Below, piece by piece: positions 39,818 through 48,432 of a stretch of 55,010 nucleotides of DNA. Every line of letters begins with the position of its first letter. Within the stretch, counting starts at the first letter, position 1. The notes beneath the pieces are model-generated. The model saw nothing but the letters and a program-made list of their open reading frames with translations, ran no database searches and was not told where the DNA came from. The DNA comes from Gilliamella sp. Choc5-1 (GTDB lineage: Bacteria > Pseudomonadota > Gammaproteobacteria > Enterobacterales > Orbaceae), in assembly GCF_001690595.1 (NCBI RefSeq), contig NZ_LZHH01000040.1, positions 1 through 55,010 of the forward strand, written 5' to 3'. A program made the position numbers and the translations under genes.

Positions 39818-40981
39818 TTACGCTTTTGCTCGATCTTCTAACATCGCAACAGCTGGTAGTTTCTTACCTTCAACAAACTCAAGGAAAGCACCGCCACCAG
39901 TTGAAATATAAGAGATTTTATCTTCAATACCAAATAGATCGATTGCAGCTAATGTATCTCCACCACCAGCAATTGAAAAACCTTCGCTATCTGCAATTGC
40001 TTTCGCTACAATTTCAGTACCACGACGGAAATTAGGGAATTCAAAAACACCTACCGGACCATTCCATAAAATGGTTTTAGCATTTTTGATAATATTTGCT
40101 AATACTTCGGCTGATTTATCACCTAAATCAAGAATTTGTTCATTTTCTTTAACATCTTTAACTGATTTTTCAGTCGCTGTTGCTGTTTCACTAAATTCTG
40201 TTGCAACACGTACATCAGTTGGAACTGGGATTTCACAGTTAGCCATCAACTTTTTAGCTTCAGGGATTAAATCAGCTTCGTAAAGTGATTTACCTACGTT
40301 GTAGCCTTCTGCTGCAATAAATGTGTTGGCAATACCACCACCGACAATAATTTGATCTGCAATTTTTGAAAGCGAATCAAGTACAGTTAATTTAGTTGAT
40401 ACTTTTGAACCAGCAACAATTGCAACCATCGGGCGGGCAGGATTATCTAAAGCCTTACCTAACGCATCAAGTTCAGCGGCTAATAATGGGCCAGCACAAG
40501 CCACTGGCGCAAATTTACCTGCACCATGTGTTGAAGCTTGAGCTCGGTGAGCAGTACCAAACGCATCCATCACATAGATATCACAAAGCGCTGCATATTT
40601 TTTAGATAAAGTTTCATCATCTTTACCTTCACCAACGTTAAAGCGGACATTTTCAAGAACAACTAATTCGCCTTCTTTAACATCTACACCATTAAGGTAA
40701 TCTTTTACTAAACGAACAGGAAATGATACATGTTCTTTTAAGTAATCAACAACTGGTTGCAATGAAAACTCTGGATTATATTCACCTTCTGTTGGGCGAC
40801 CAATATGCGAGGTAACCATTACTTTTGCACCTTTCTTGATGGCCTCTTCAATAGTAGGTAGTGATGCTTTAATACGCGCATCTGAAGTAACCTTACCATT
40901 TTTTACAGGCACATTAAGATCTGAACGAATAAATAAACGTTTTCCTTTTAGATCAAGATCTTGCATTCTAATAATAGACAT
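39818..40981 (-). CDS. pgk: Phosphoglycerate kinase
   Basis: ATP-generating glycolytic enzyme, 387 aa as in E. coli. It has the N-terminal [11 protein letters not shown] substrate motif, a central GGGIANTF and a C-terminal nucleotide loop ([19 protein letters not shown] and GGGDTLAAI). It is divergent from rpsT. Intact, with no unusual features. Confidence 0.98.
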   Translation of the reverse strand: MSIIRMQDLDLKGKRLFIRSDLNVPVKNGKVTSDARIKASLPTIEEAIKKGAKVMVTSHIGRPTEGEYNPEFSLQPVVDYLKEHVSFPVRLVKDYLNGVDVKEGELVVLENVRFNVGEGKDDETLSKKYAALCDIYVMDAFGTAHRAQASTHGAGKFAPVACAGPLLAAELDALGKALDNPARPMVAIVAGSKVSTKLTVLDSLSKIADQIIVGGGIANTFIAAEGYNVGKSLYEADLIPEAKKLMANCEIPVPTDVRVATEFSETATATEKSVKDVKENEQILDLGDKSAEVLANIIKNAKTILWNGPVGVFEFPNFRRGTEIVAKAIADSEGFSIAGGGDTLAAIDLFGIEDKISYISTGGGAFLEFVEGKKLPAVAMLEDRAKA

Positions 40982-41128
40982 GATACTTCCTCTTATAAAA
41001 TATAAATAAATTAAAACTTTTTTTATTCTAACATAAAATTTCTTTTTAGGTTATAGACATTATTGGTTGAATGATAAACATTTATTATCAGCTAAAAATG
41101 ACCAATTATATTTTTTTATACAACGGCA

Positions 41129-41157
41129 TTGACAATAGAAAGAAAATCAGGCATATT
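41129..41157 (+). promoter_or_regulatory. rpsT promoter
   Basis: A consensus -35 TTGACA (41129-41134) and CATATT (41152-41157) at 17 bp, about 50 bp before the rpsT start. Confidence 0.75.
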
Positions 41158-41206
41158 TTGCCACCTTAATTAATATGTAATTTTTATCTAAATTTGGGAG
41201 TTGACT

Positions 41207-41470
41207 TTGGCTAATATCAAATCAGCTAAAAAACGTGCGATTCAATCTGAAAAACGCCGTAAACATAATGCTAGCAACCGTTCAATGATGCGCACTTATA
41301 TTAAAAAAGTTTACGCCGCTGTTGCAGCTGGTGATAAACAAACAGCTGAAGTAGCATTCAAAGATATGCAAGCAGTTGTTGACCGTCAAGCGGCTCGTGG
41401 GTTAATCCACAAAAATAAAGCTGCTCGTCATAAAGCTAATTTAATTAAGCAAATCAAAGCATTAAGTTAA
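41207..41470 (+). CDS. rpsT: 30S ribosomal protein S20 (UUG start)
   Basis: 87 aa beginning [21 protein letters not shown], the same length as E. coli S20. The initiation codon is TTG at 41207, with a GGGAG Shine-Dalgarno at 41196-41200 giving 6-nt spacing. The TTG at 41201 directly abuts the Shine-Dalgarno and cannot be the start. E. coli rpsT also starts at UUG and S20 is known to autoregulate its translation through this weak start, so the conservation suggests the same control here. A strong terminator follows. Confidence 0.97.
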   Translation: MANIKSAKKRAIQSEKRRKHNASNRSMMRTYIKKVYAAVAAGDKQTAEVAFKDMQAVVDRQAARGLIHKNKAARHKANLIKQIKALS

Positions 41471-41517
41471 TGGTTTTATTTATTATCTGTTAACTATCAT
41501 AGTTAAAAAGAAATAAC

Positions 41518-41543
41518 AAAAAGTGGTGTAAACCACTTTTTTT
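41518..41543 (+). terminator. rpsT terminator
   Basis: A perfect 10-bp stem AAAAAGTGGT/ACCACTTTTT (41518-41527 with 41532-41541), GTAA loop and a T run to 41543. Confidence 0.92.
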
Positions 41544-41600
41544 ATTTGTATACTACATTATTATTTATGTAATTTTAATAAAAATAGAAGAGAGTCTATT

Positions 41601-42227
41601 GTGGTTCAGCGTGATTATGTTAGAAGAAAGAGCCAATCAAAAAAAAATAAGTCACGAAACAAGCCTAATTTAATGATGTTTTTGGCTATCATTATAGTTA
41701 TACTATTTTCTGCTATTCTCTACTTTATTTCAAATAATACCCCCAAGAAAGTTATTGAAACGCCAAAAGCAAAAACTCAACCGCCTGCTATAACTCTTCC
41801 TGAGCAACCTCAAGAACGTTGGACATATCTTAAAGAATTAGAAACACCTAATGCAAATTATGGTGTAACATCAAACTCAATTGCTAATGAAAGACAACGA
41901 ATTTTAGATAGCTTTGCAAATAACACTTATACGACTATGCCACCTTCTCAAGGTAGCACAACAACACAAAATCAGATAACAAATCCAGCTTCACAACCAA
42001 CAACCGTTTCAAATAAATGGCTATTGCAGTGTGGTGCATTCAAAGATAAATCTAATGCTGATACACTAAAAGCTAAGCTTGCAATGACGGGGGTTCGCAG
42101 CAATATTATGTCATCAGGACAACTATATAAGGTTACAGTAGGACCATACGAAAGCAAAGAAGAAGCAAATAAGGTATTAAACTTATTAAATAGTAATGGG
42201 ATTAATAGCTGTGTTATTTCTAACTAA
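41601..42227 (+). CDS. ftsN: Cell division protein FtsN (short form)
   Basis: Bitopic inner-membrane activator of septal peptidoglycan synthesis. The GTG start gives MVQRDYVRRK, matching the conserved FtsN N-terminus that interacts with FtsA. One membrane span is at about 24-43. The essential E domain is clearly present as ERWTYLKELE (about 72-81), with the Trp, Tyr and Leu important in E. coli. The SPOR domain covers about 135-208 (WLLQCGAFKDKSNAD...KVTVGPYESKEEA). At 208 aa it is much shorter than E. coli FtsN (319), mainly because the periplasmic linker is short. It is followed by yihY after 10 bp. Confidence 0.9.
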   Translation: MVQRDYVRRKSQSKKNKSRNKPNLMMFLAIIIVILFSAILYFISNNTPKKVIETPKAKTQPPAITLPEQPQERWTYLKELETPNANYGVTSNSIANERQRILDSFANNTYTTMPPSQGSTTTQNQITNPASQPTTVSNKWLLQCGAFKDKSNADTLKAKLAMTGVRSNIMSSGQLYKVTVGPYESKEEANKVLNLLNSNGINSCVISN

Positions 42228-42237
42228 ACACAAGACA

Positions 42238-43080
42238 ATGAAATCAGTTAAGCAAATACAAATCTTTATGAAAATGTTATGCGATCGTATAAACCACGAT
42301 CGCTTAACAACATCTGCTGCAGGGCTTGCTTATACAACAATACTGGCTTTAGTACCTCTTATTACTGTTATTTTTTCCTTATTATCTGCTTTTCCTATGT
42401 TTGAAGAAGTTAGCCATTCATTGAAACAAATAATTTATAATAATCTTGTCCCTACAGCCAGTGATACAATCCAAAATTATTTAGAACAATTTATAACCAA
42501 TACTAAAAAAATGACTCTTTTCGGTATAATTGGTTTAATCGTTACCTCACTATTACTTATCAACTCAATTAACACTACGCTTAATCATATTTGGAAAACC
42601 CAAAAAAAACGCTCTTTTATGTACAACCTAACCATATACTGGACGATATTAACCTTAGGTCCCATTTTAGTTGGGGCAAGCGTAGCTGTAAGTTCATACA
42701 TATTCTCGCTAAAATGGTTTTCAGCAGCAACAACAAATACTTTTTTGCTTAGCAGTTTACCGTTTTTTATTTCTATATTTGGATTTTGGTTACTTTATAG
42801 CATTATTCCGACTGAATCAGTACCGTTAAAAGAGTCGATGATTGGTGCATTTGTTGCTGCAATATTATTTGAATTAGGTAAACGCACGTTTGCATTGTAT
42901 GTGACTTCGTTTCCGACATATCAACTTATTTACGGTGTGGTATCCTCCATTCCTATCATGTTAGTTTGGATCTACTTTTCTTGGTGCATTGTTTTATTCG
43001 GAGCTGAATTTGCAGCAACGTTAACTGACTATAACCGAAAAAAAAAGCACATTATTAATAATCCTCCTTTATCAGAGTAA
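42238..43080 (+). CDS. yihY: YihY/BrkB family inner-membrane protein
   Basis: 280 aa with about six membrane helices. It carries the YihY hallmarks [27 protein letters not shown] near the N-terminus, [12 protein letters not shown], and FATYQLIYG-like [36 protein letters not shown] in part. The start at 42238 (MKSVKQ) is chosen because the longer frame would run into ftsN. The family was once annotated as RNase BN, which proved wrong; its function is unknown. The yihY-dtd order is conserved with E. coli. Confidence 0.9.
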   Translation: MKSVKQIQIFMKMLCDRINHDRLTTSAAGLAYTTILALVPLITVIFSLLSAFPMFEEVSHSLKQIIYNNLVPTASDTIQNYLEQFITNTKKMTLFGIIGLIVTSLLLINSINTTLNHIWKTQKKRSFMYNLTIYWTILTLGPILVGASVAVSSYIFSLKWFSAATTNTFLLSSLPFFISIFGFWLLYSIIPTESVPLKESMIGAFVAAILFELGKRTFALYVTSFPTYQLIYGVVSSIPIMLVWIYFSWCIVLFGAEFAATLTDYNRKKKHIINNPPLSE

Positions 43081-43087
43081 TAAACTT

Positions 43088-43522
43088 ATGATCGCCTTAA
43101 TCCAACGAGTGAAAAAAGCTAGTGTTGTCGTAGACAATAATATTATTGGTCAAATCAATCAAGGGTTACTAATTCTACTCGGTGTTGAACAAGATGACGA
43201 TGAACAAAAAGCAATTCGTTTATGCGAAAAGGTCTTAGGCTATCGTATTTTCAGTGATAATGAAGGAAAAATGAATTTAAATGTTAGCCAAGCTAATGGA
43301 GAAGTACTCGTTGTTTCTCAATTCACACTAGCTGCAGATACTAAAAAAGGAATGCGCCCAAGCTTTACTAAAGGCGCTAAGCCTGATGAAGCCAATAGGC
43401 TTTATCAGTTTTTTGTAGAACAATGCCAACAAAAAATAACAACTCAAACTGGTCAGTTTGCAGCCGACATGCAAGTATCATTGATTAATGACGGTCCTAT
43501 AACATTTTGGCTACAAGTTTGA
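43088..43522 (+). CDS. dtd: D-aminoacyl-tRNA deacylase
   Basis: Proofreading enzyme that hydrolyses D-aminoacyl-tRNAs, protecting translation. 144 aa (E. coli 145). The two signature active-site motifs SQFTLAADT and [10 protein letters not shown] (the Gly-cisPro region) are intact. It is 7 bp after yihY and convergent with metA. No terminator was clearly seen in the 92-bp gap. Confidence 0.97.
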   Translation: MIALIQRVKKASVVVDNNIIGQINQGLLILLGVEQDDDEQKAIRLCEKVLGYRIFSDNEGKMNLNVSQANGEVLVVSQFTLAADTKKGMRPSFTKGAKPDEANRLYQFFVEQCQQKITTQTGQFAADMQVSLINDGPITFWLQV

Positions 43523-43614
43523 TCATACAACCAAATACACATTTAGATACATGTCATAACTTATGAAATATTTAAAGCCTCATAGCTGCCTAGCTTACAA
43601 ATTATCTTAATTTA

Positions 43615-44547
43615 TTAATCATCAATGGTTAAATTACGAGTCGTCAAATCAAATGGTGTTAGTTGATAAACATAATAGTTAAGCCAATTACTAAATAATA
43701 AATAAGCATGACTACGCCAAGTTGCTTTTGGTTGTAAATCAGGATTATTATCAGGAAAATAATTTTCAGGAAGAGCGGGATGAATACCGGCTTTTAAGTC
43801 ACGAAAATATTCATTAGCTAATGTAAATGAATCGTATTCAGGATGCCCTGTCACAAACGCCATACGTTTATCCGCCGTTGCCATTAAGTAAGGCCCTGTG
43901 ATATCAGATTTTGCTAAAATAGTTAAATCGGTATAATTTTCAATTTTATCAATAGGAAAGTCAGCATATCGTGAATGAGGTGCTAAAAAACTATCATCAA
44001 AACCACGAGTTAAAATCGCATTAGGTTGAACAATTTGATGTTGATAAACACCCGACAGCTTATGTGCTCGTGTAAATTTAGGCAAATCATACAATACATT
44101 TAAAGCCGCTTGAACAGCCCAACAAACAAACATTGTCGATGTAACATGTTCTTTAGCCCAAGAAATAATCTCAAATAATTTTGGCCAATAAACCACATCA
44201 GAAAAAGCAACTTTACCTAAAGGAGCACCAGTTATTATCAACCCATCAAAATTTTGTTCTCGAATATCATCAAAATCACAATAAAAACTATTTAAATGCT
44301 CGGTGGGAGTATTTTTTGATTCACGTTGATCAATGCGTAATAACTGAATATTAATTTGTAAAGATGAGTTAGAAAGTAACCGCAAAAACTGATTTTCTGT
44401 CTCTATTTTTTTAGGCATTAAGTTTAGAAAAAGAAGCTTAAGTGGACGAATTTCTTGAGTATTTGCACGAGACGAAGTCATAACAAAAACATTTTCATTA
44501 CGCAACACATTAACAGCAGGTAATGAATCAGGAATACAAATAGGCAT
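43615..44547 (-). CDS. metA: Homoserine O-succinyltransferase
   Basis: First committed enzyme of methionine biosynthesis, activating homoserine with a succinyl group from succinyl-CoA (some family members use acetyl-CoA, which sequence alone cannot settle). 310 aa (E. coli 309). The catalytic triad is at Cys142 ([11 protein letters not shown]), His235 and Glu237 (VTGHPEYDS). It is preceded by a MetJ operator. It is downstream of the sap genes on the same strand but separated by 191 bp carrying its own control region. Confidence 0.96.
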   Translation of the reverse strand: MPICIPDSLPAVNVLRNENVFVMTSSRANTQEIRPLKLLFLNLMPKKIETENQFLRLLSNSSLQINIQLLRIDQRESKNTPTEHLNSFYCDFDDIREQNFDGLIITGAPLGKVAFSDVVYWPKLFEIISWAKEHVTSTMFVCWAVQAALNVLYDLPKFTRAHKLSGVYQHQIVQPNAILTRGFDDSFLAPHSRYADFPIDKIENYTDLTILAKSDITGPYLMATADKRMAFVTGHPEYDSFTLANEYFRDLKAGIHPALPENYFPDNNPDLQPKATWRSHAYLLFSNWLNYYVYQLTPFDLTTRNLTIDD

Positions 44548-44592
44548 AACAAAAGCTCCTAAACATAGTCAGTTATTTTAAACACCTAAAAT

Positions 44593-44608
44593 AGACGTCT
44601 AGAAATCT
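44593..44608 (-). promoter_or_regulatory. MetJ operator (met boxes) upstream of metA
   Basis: A perfect AGACGTCT at 44593-44600 followed directly by AGAAATCT at 44601-44608, two adjacent met boxes in register, about 45 bp upstream of the metA start. The core matches the metK operator in this window. Confidence 0.87.
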
Positions 44609-44738
44609 ATATAGCTAAATATAATTTGTTTTAAATCATTTGTCGAGATTTTTTTTGAGTAATAATAGATATGATATTTAAAATAAAATCATAACAATAT
44701 CTAAATATATTATTGATGATTATCGAAACAAAAAGTGC

Positions 44739-45551
44739 TTAAAAAGCTCTAGTATCAGTGCGCCACGAATCGGCCGTCAATGCCTCGCCAAAGTAACTAT
44801 TTATCAATTTTTGAGTAATATCACTTAACGGCGAAGCCAATACTTCAGCTGTATTACCATATTCAACAAGATCACCATTGTGCATAACTAAAATTTCATC
44901 ACTAATATGTTTCATCATTCCAATATCTTGAGTGACATAAACATAAGAAATATTTTGTTCAGCTTGTAATGACAACATCAAATTCACAATTTGTGAGCGC
45001 ATTGAAATATCTAATGCCGCTAAAGCCTCATCTAAAATGATCACTTTAGGTTTCAAAATCAGCGCTCTTGCCAATGCTACACGTTGTTTTTGTCCTGCTG
45101 CCATCACAGAAGGATAATAAGAGGCATGTTCGGGCAATAATCCAACTTGCTTTAATACATGACTAATTAACTTTTCACGTTCATTAACGTTATAATGAGT
45201 ATGGCGTTTTAATGGAATTTCTAATAATTGTCCAATACGCAGTCTTGGATCAAACGAACTTTCTACATGCTGAAATATCATACGAATTAACTGGCAACGA
45301 TGACTATAATCACCATACTCAACTTTATTACCATCAATCCAAATATCACCGCCATTAGGTTTTATCATACCTACTAACATTTTAGCTAAAGTCGATTTTC
45401 CTGAACCATTTTGTCCAATAATAGCTAGTGTTTTCCCCTCATTTAATGAAAAAGAGATAGGATTAACCGCATTAATTCGTAAATGACCAAAAAGCCCTTT
45501 AGGAATTTTAAATTGTTTAGATAAGTTACGCACTTTTAATATTGGATTCAT
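44739..45551 (-). CDS. sapF: Peptide ABC transporter ATP-binding protein SapF
   Basis: 270-aa ATPase of the Sap system, implicated in antimicrobial peptide resistance and, in E. coli, putrescine export. Walker A GQNGSGKST is at about 46-54. The signature is the SapF-type AAGQKQR in place of LSGGQ, followed by Walker B VIILDEALAALD. The C-terminus FGEALTADSWR is typical of SapF. It is 22 bp after sapD and is the last gene of the operon. Confidence 0.94.
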   Translation of the reverse strand: MNPILKVRNLSKQFKIPKGLFGHLRINAVNPISFSLNEGKTLAIIGQNGSGKSTLAKMLVGMIKPNGGDIWIDGNKVEYGDYSHRCQLIRMIFQHVESSFDPRLRIGQLLEIPLKRHTHYNVNEREKLISHVLKQVGLLPEHASYYPSVMAAGQKQRVALARALILKPKVIILDEALAALDISMRSQIVNLMLSLQAEQNISYVYVTQDIGMMKHISDEILVMHNGDLVEYGNTAEVLASPLSDITQKLINSYFGEALTADSWRTDTRAF

Positions 45552-45573
45552 TGGGTATTCCTATTATTTATGG

Positions 45574-46563
45574 TTACTCATCAGTATTTAATGGAAAATG
45601 ACAGGCTACAAAGTGATCTTTTATTGGTATTAACTCAGGCGCTTGAATACATCTTTTTTGCGCATAAGGACATCTTGGCCCTAATCGACATCCAATAGGT
45701 AAATGTTCAAGAGACGGAATCACTCCTGGTAAAGTATTTAACGGACTTTTATGTGGCATCGCTTTACCAAAATCTGGAATTGCATAAATTAAAGCTTGAG
45801 TATAAGGATGATAAGGTGATTTAATTAGCTCTTCACTATCAGCAACTTCAACTGTTTGCCCACAATACAGCACGTTAATACGATCAGTCCACCTTGTCAC
45901 CATCTGCAGATCATGGCTAATCAGCAAAATAGTCGTAACCATATTTTGATTCATGCTAGCCAACAATCTAAAAATTTGTGCTTCAGTTGTTGCTTCCATC
46001 GCATTTGTCGGCTCATCAGCAATAAGCAGCTTTGGTTGATTAGCCAGAGCAATTGCAATCATCACTTTTTGACACTCACCTTCTGTTAATTCAAATGGGT
46101 AAGATTTTAATATTTCCTTATGATGTTTAATACCAACACGATGTAACAGTTCAATAGCACGATTTTTACGCCAAAAAAACCTTTGCCACCAATGCCCTTT
46201 AAAAGTTCGGCTCGGTATCGCCTCAATCAGTTGTTGGCCAATTTTCATTGAAGGATCTAAGCAAGATTGTGGCTCTTGAAATATCATCGAAATATTATCA
46301 CTAATAACTTTTCGACGCTGTTTAGGTGTTAACTTTAATAAATCAATATTATCAAAATAAAACCGATCAGCTGAAATTTTCCAGTTATGATTAGTGACGC
46401 CTAAAATAGCTTTAGCAATAAGACTTTTTCCTGATCCTGATTCACCAACCAAGCCTCGAATTTCGCCTTCAGACAATTTCAAATTAACACGGTCAATCGC
46501 CCTCAAAAGACCATCTGGCGTAATAAACTCAATGGTTAAATTTCGAATATCTAATAGTGCCAT
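45574..46563 (-). CDS. sapD: Peptide ABC transporter ATP-binding protein SapD
   Basis: 329 aa. Walker A GESGSGKS is at about 40-47. A SapD-type signature [19 protein letters not shown] is followed by Walker [12 protein letters not shown]. The C-terminal oligopeptide-transporter extension carries a [14 protein letters not shown] cysteine cluster, which may bind iron-sulfur in related proteins. In enterobacteria SapD ATP binding also supports Trk potassium uptake. It lies 2 bp after sapC. Confidence 0.95.
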   Translation of the reverse strand: MALLDIRNLTIEFITPDGLLRAIDRVNLKLSEGEIRGLVGESGSGKSLIAKAILGVTNHNWKISADRFYFDNIDLLKLTPKQRRKVISDNISMIFQEPQSCLDPSMKIGQQLIEAIPSRTFKGHWWQRFFWRKNRAIELLHRVGIKHHKEILKSYPFELTEGECQKVMIAIALANQPKLLIADEPTNAMEATTEAQIFRLLASMNQNMVTTILLISHDLQMVTRWTDRINVLYCGQTVEVADSEELIKSPYHPYTQALIYAIPDFGKAMPHKSPLNTLPGVIPSLEHLPIGCRLGPRCPYAQKRCIQAPELIPIKDHFVACHFPLNTDE

Positions 46564-46565
46564 AA

Positions 46566-47426
46566 TTAAGTTCCTGCTCGACGGCCATACAATCCAAAAT
46601 TGAACAAATAAACAAAAATAATTGTAGCAGACACCGCAATTCCAGGAGATAAAAAGGCTAAGTAATTAGTTGCAATAATATCTTTCATTTGAAACATCAT
46701 CATACCTAAATCAGGTCGAGAAGCATCATTAGCAAAACCTAAAAAAGTTATCGTGGTAATAGATAAAATAATTGAACCAAATAATGAAACAATTTCGCTT
46801 AAATAAACAGGCAAAATATTAGGTAAAATATAATGATTTAAAATTGAAAATGATGATAAACCATCAAGCCTATAAGCTGTAATATAAGTTTTATTCCACT
46901 CATTGATAATGTTTTGATGGATGTTGTAAATAAATCGCGGTGTATAAGATAATCCAATTACCAACAACATATTAGTAATATCATCTCCTAACAATAAGCT
47001 AATTACAATCACACCAAGTAGTGGTGGCACAACCATACAAAATTTAAAAATAAATAATACAAAAGGCCGTATCAACGAAACAAAAAACATTAAATAATTA
47101 ATTAACCCGCCAATAACAACGACATAAAACACCGTTTTTAAGGTCATTGATATAGTTGAACGGTAACCAATGAGTAAATAACCAAAAATATCTTGCCCTT
47201 TAGCATTTGTCCCTAATATATGATTGATATCACCATTAGGCCACCAAGCTGGAGGCAATAAAGCTGGATAACTAGGCTGTAAATGAGCCTGAAAAAACCA
47301 TCTAGTTGATAATGCCACAAAAGTAATTGCCAATATGCCATAAAAACCAATAATTAAGTAAAAATTACTATGCAATCGGTTAAAGCATAAATTGATACTT
47401 TTAAATAACCTTGCTCGCCTAGACAT
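46566..47426 (-). CDS. sapC: Peptide ABC transporter permease SapC
   Basis: 286 aa, an OppC-like permease with an N-terminal helix (about 22-44) and about five further helices. The [23 protein letters not shown] segment is typical of the family. The EAA-like loop is [20 protein letters not shown]. It overlaps the sapB end by 8 bp, so the two permeases are translationally coupled. Confidence 0.92.
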   Translation of the reverse strand: MSRRARLFKSINLCFNRLHSNFYLIIGFYGILAITFVALSTRWFFQAHLQPSYPALLPPAWWPNGDINHILGTNAKGQDIFGYLLIGYRSTISMTLKTVFYVVVIGGLINYLMFFVSLIRPFVLFIFKFCMVVPPLLGVIVISLLLGDDITNMLLVIGLSYTPRFIYNIHQNIINEWNKTYITAYRLDGLSSFSILNHYILPNILPVYLSEIVSLFGSIILSITTITFLGFANDASRPDLGMMMFQMKDIIATNYLAFLSPGIAVSATIIFVYLFNFGLYGRRAGT

Positions 47427-48354
47427 AATGTTCCTTATGACGCAAAGGATAAATAGCTACAGCCGAAATTTCCCCTAATAATGTCAATAAGCTAATGACA
47501 GTACCACAGGCTAAAATAGCAATAGAAATAATAAAATAATTATGATGATGATAAGCAATCATCACCCATTGCCCAAGTCCTACTCGATTAAACAAAATTT
47601 CAATAACCATCGTTGAAAATAACAACGTTGTTGTATTATACGTCAGCTGTGGAATAATTGCAGGAATGGAGTTTGGTAATAAATGCCGACGTAAGATTCT
47701 AAAGGGTGATCGCTCACGAATTATCGCCATTTTTATGAAATTTTGCCTTGATGTCCTTTTTACACTCTCGCTAACGAGTTGAATAGTCATAATACTTGGT
47801 TGAATAGCTAAAATAATGATTGGTAAAAGCAAATAATGAAGCTGTTCAAATAACAGGTGCCATTTAACTGTTTTTGATGAAACAAAAAGTTCCAATAACG
47901 AAGTTCCTGCCACTGATGGTGATATATTGAAATTCATTGATAATGACCAAGTTGGTGATAACCAATACATCACGATAATAACAAGCATAACGATAGGACA
48001 AGAATATAATAATAAAGCCCCTAAGCGAATCGTACTATTTAACCAATTAATATTGCTTAAACCAAGAAACACACCTAAAGGTAACCCAATAAATAATGCA
48101 ACTAATAAAGCAAGAATGCACAGTTCAAATGTCGCTAATAATGTATGAAAAAACGGGACTGTTTCCCCTGTTAATAATCTAAATTGACCTTGTAGTAACT
48201 GCTTAAAAAAAGCATTATAGGCATCAATAAAATTTAAATTGTGAAAGTTAGACATTGAATGAGGGGTAAAATAAACTAAACAGAAGCTAATCTGAGCTAG
48301 TACGCAGATAATAAATAAAAACGTAACTACTTTCTTGAAAATATAGATAATCAT
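47419..48354 (-). CDS. sapB: Peptide ABC transporter permease SapB
   Basis: 311 aa, an OppB-like permease with about six membrane helices. The EAA-like coupling loop is RERSPFRILRRHLLPNSIPAIIPQL. It is the first sap gene here. The periplasmic binding protein gene sapA, which normally precedes sapB, is missing; the upstream gene is rne, with a stem-loop in the 78-bp gap. Either sapA lies elsewhere or the transporter uses another binding protein. Confidence 0.92.
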   Translation of the reverse strand: MIIYIFKKVVTFLFIICVLAQISFCLVYFTPHSMSNFHNLNFIDAYNAFFKQLLQGQFRLLTGETVPFFHTLLATFELCILALLVALFIGLPLGVFLGLSNINWLNSTIRLGALLLYSCPIVMLVIIVMYWLSPTWSLSMNFNISPSVAGTSLLELFVSSKTVKWHLLFEQLHYLLLPIIILAIQPSIMTIQLVSESVKRTSRQNFIKMAIIRERSPFRILRRHLLPNSIPAIIPQLTYNTTTLLFSTMVIEILFNRVGLGQWVMIAYHHHNYFIISIAILACGTVISLLTLLGEISAVAIYPLRHKEHYV

Positions 48355-48383
48355 TGTTTATCTTTATTGATATGATAAATAAA

Positions 48384-48419
48384 CAAAACACGGCAACATA
48401 AAAATATCACCGTGTTTTG
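48384..48419 (-). terminator. Terminator-like stem-loop after rne
   Basis: A perfect 10-bp stem CAAAACACGG/CCGTGTTTTG (48384-48393 with 48410-48419) with a 16-nt loop, followed on the minus strand by TTTATTTATC. It is 13 bp past the rne stop, so it should separate rne from sapB. Confidence 0.65.
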
Positions 48420-48432
48420 ATTTATCTATTGA

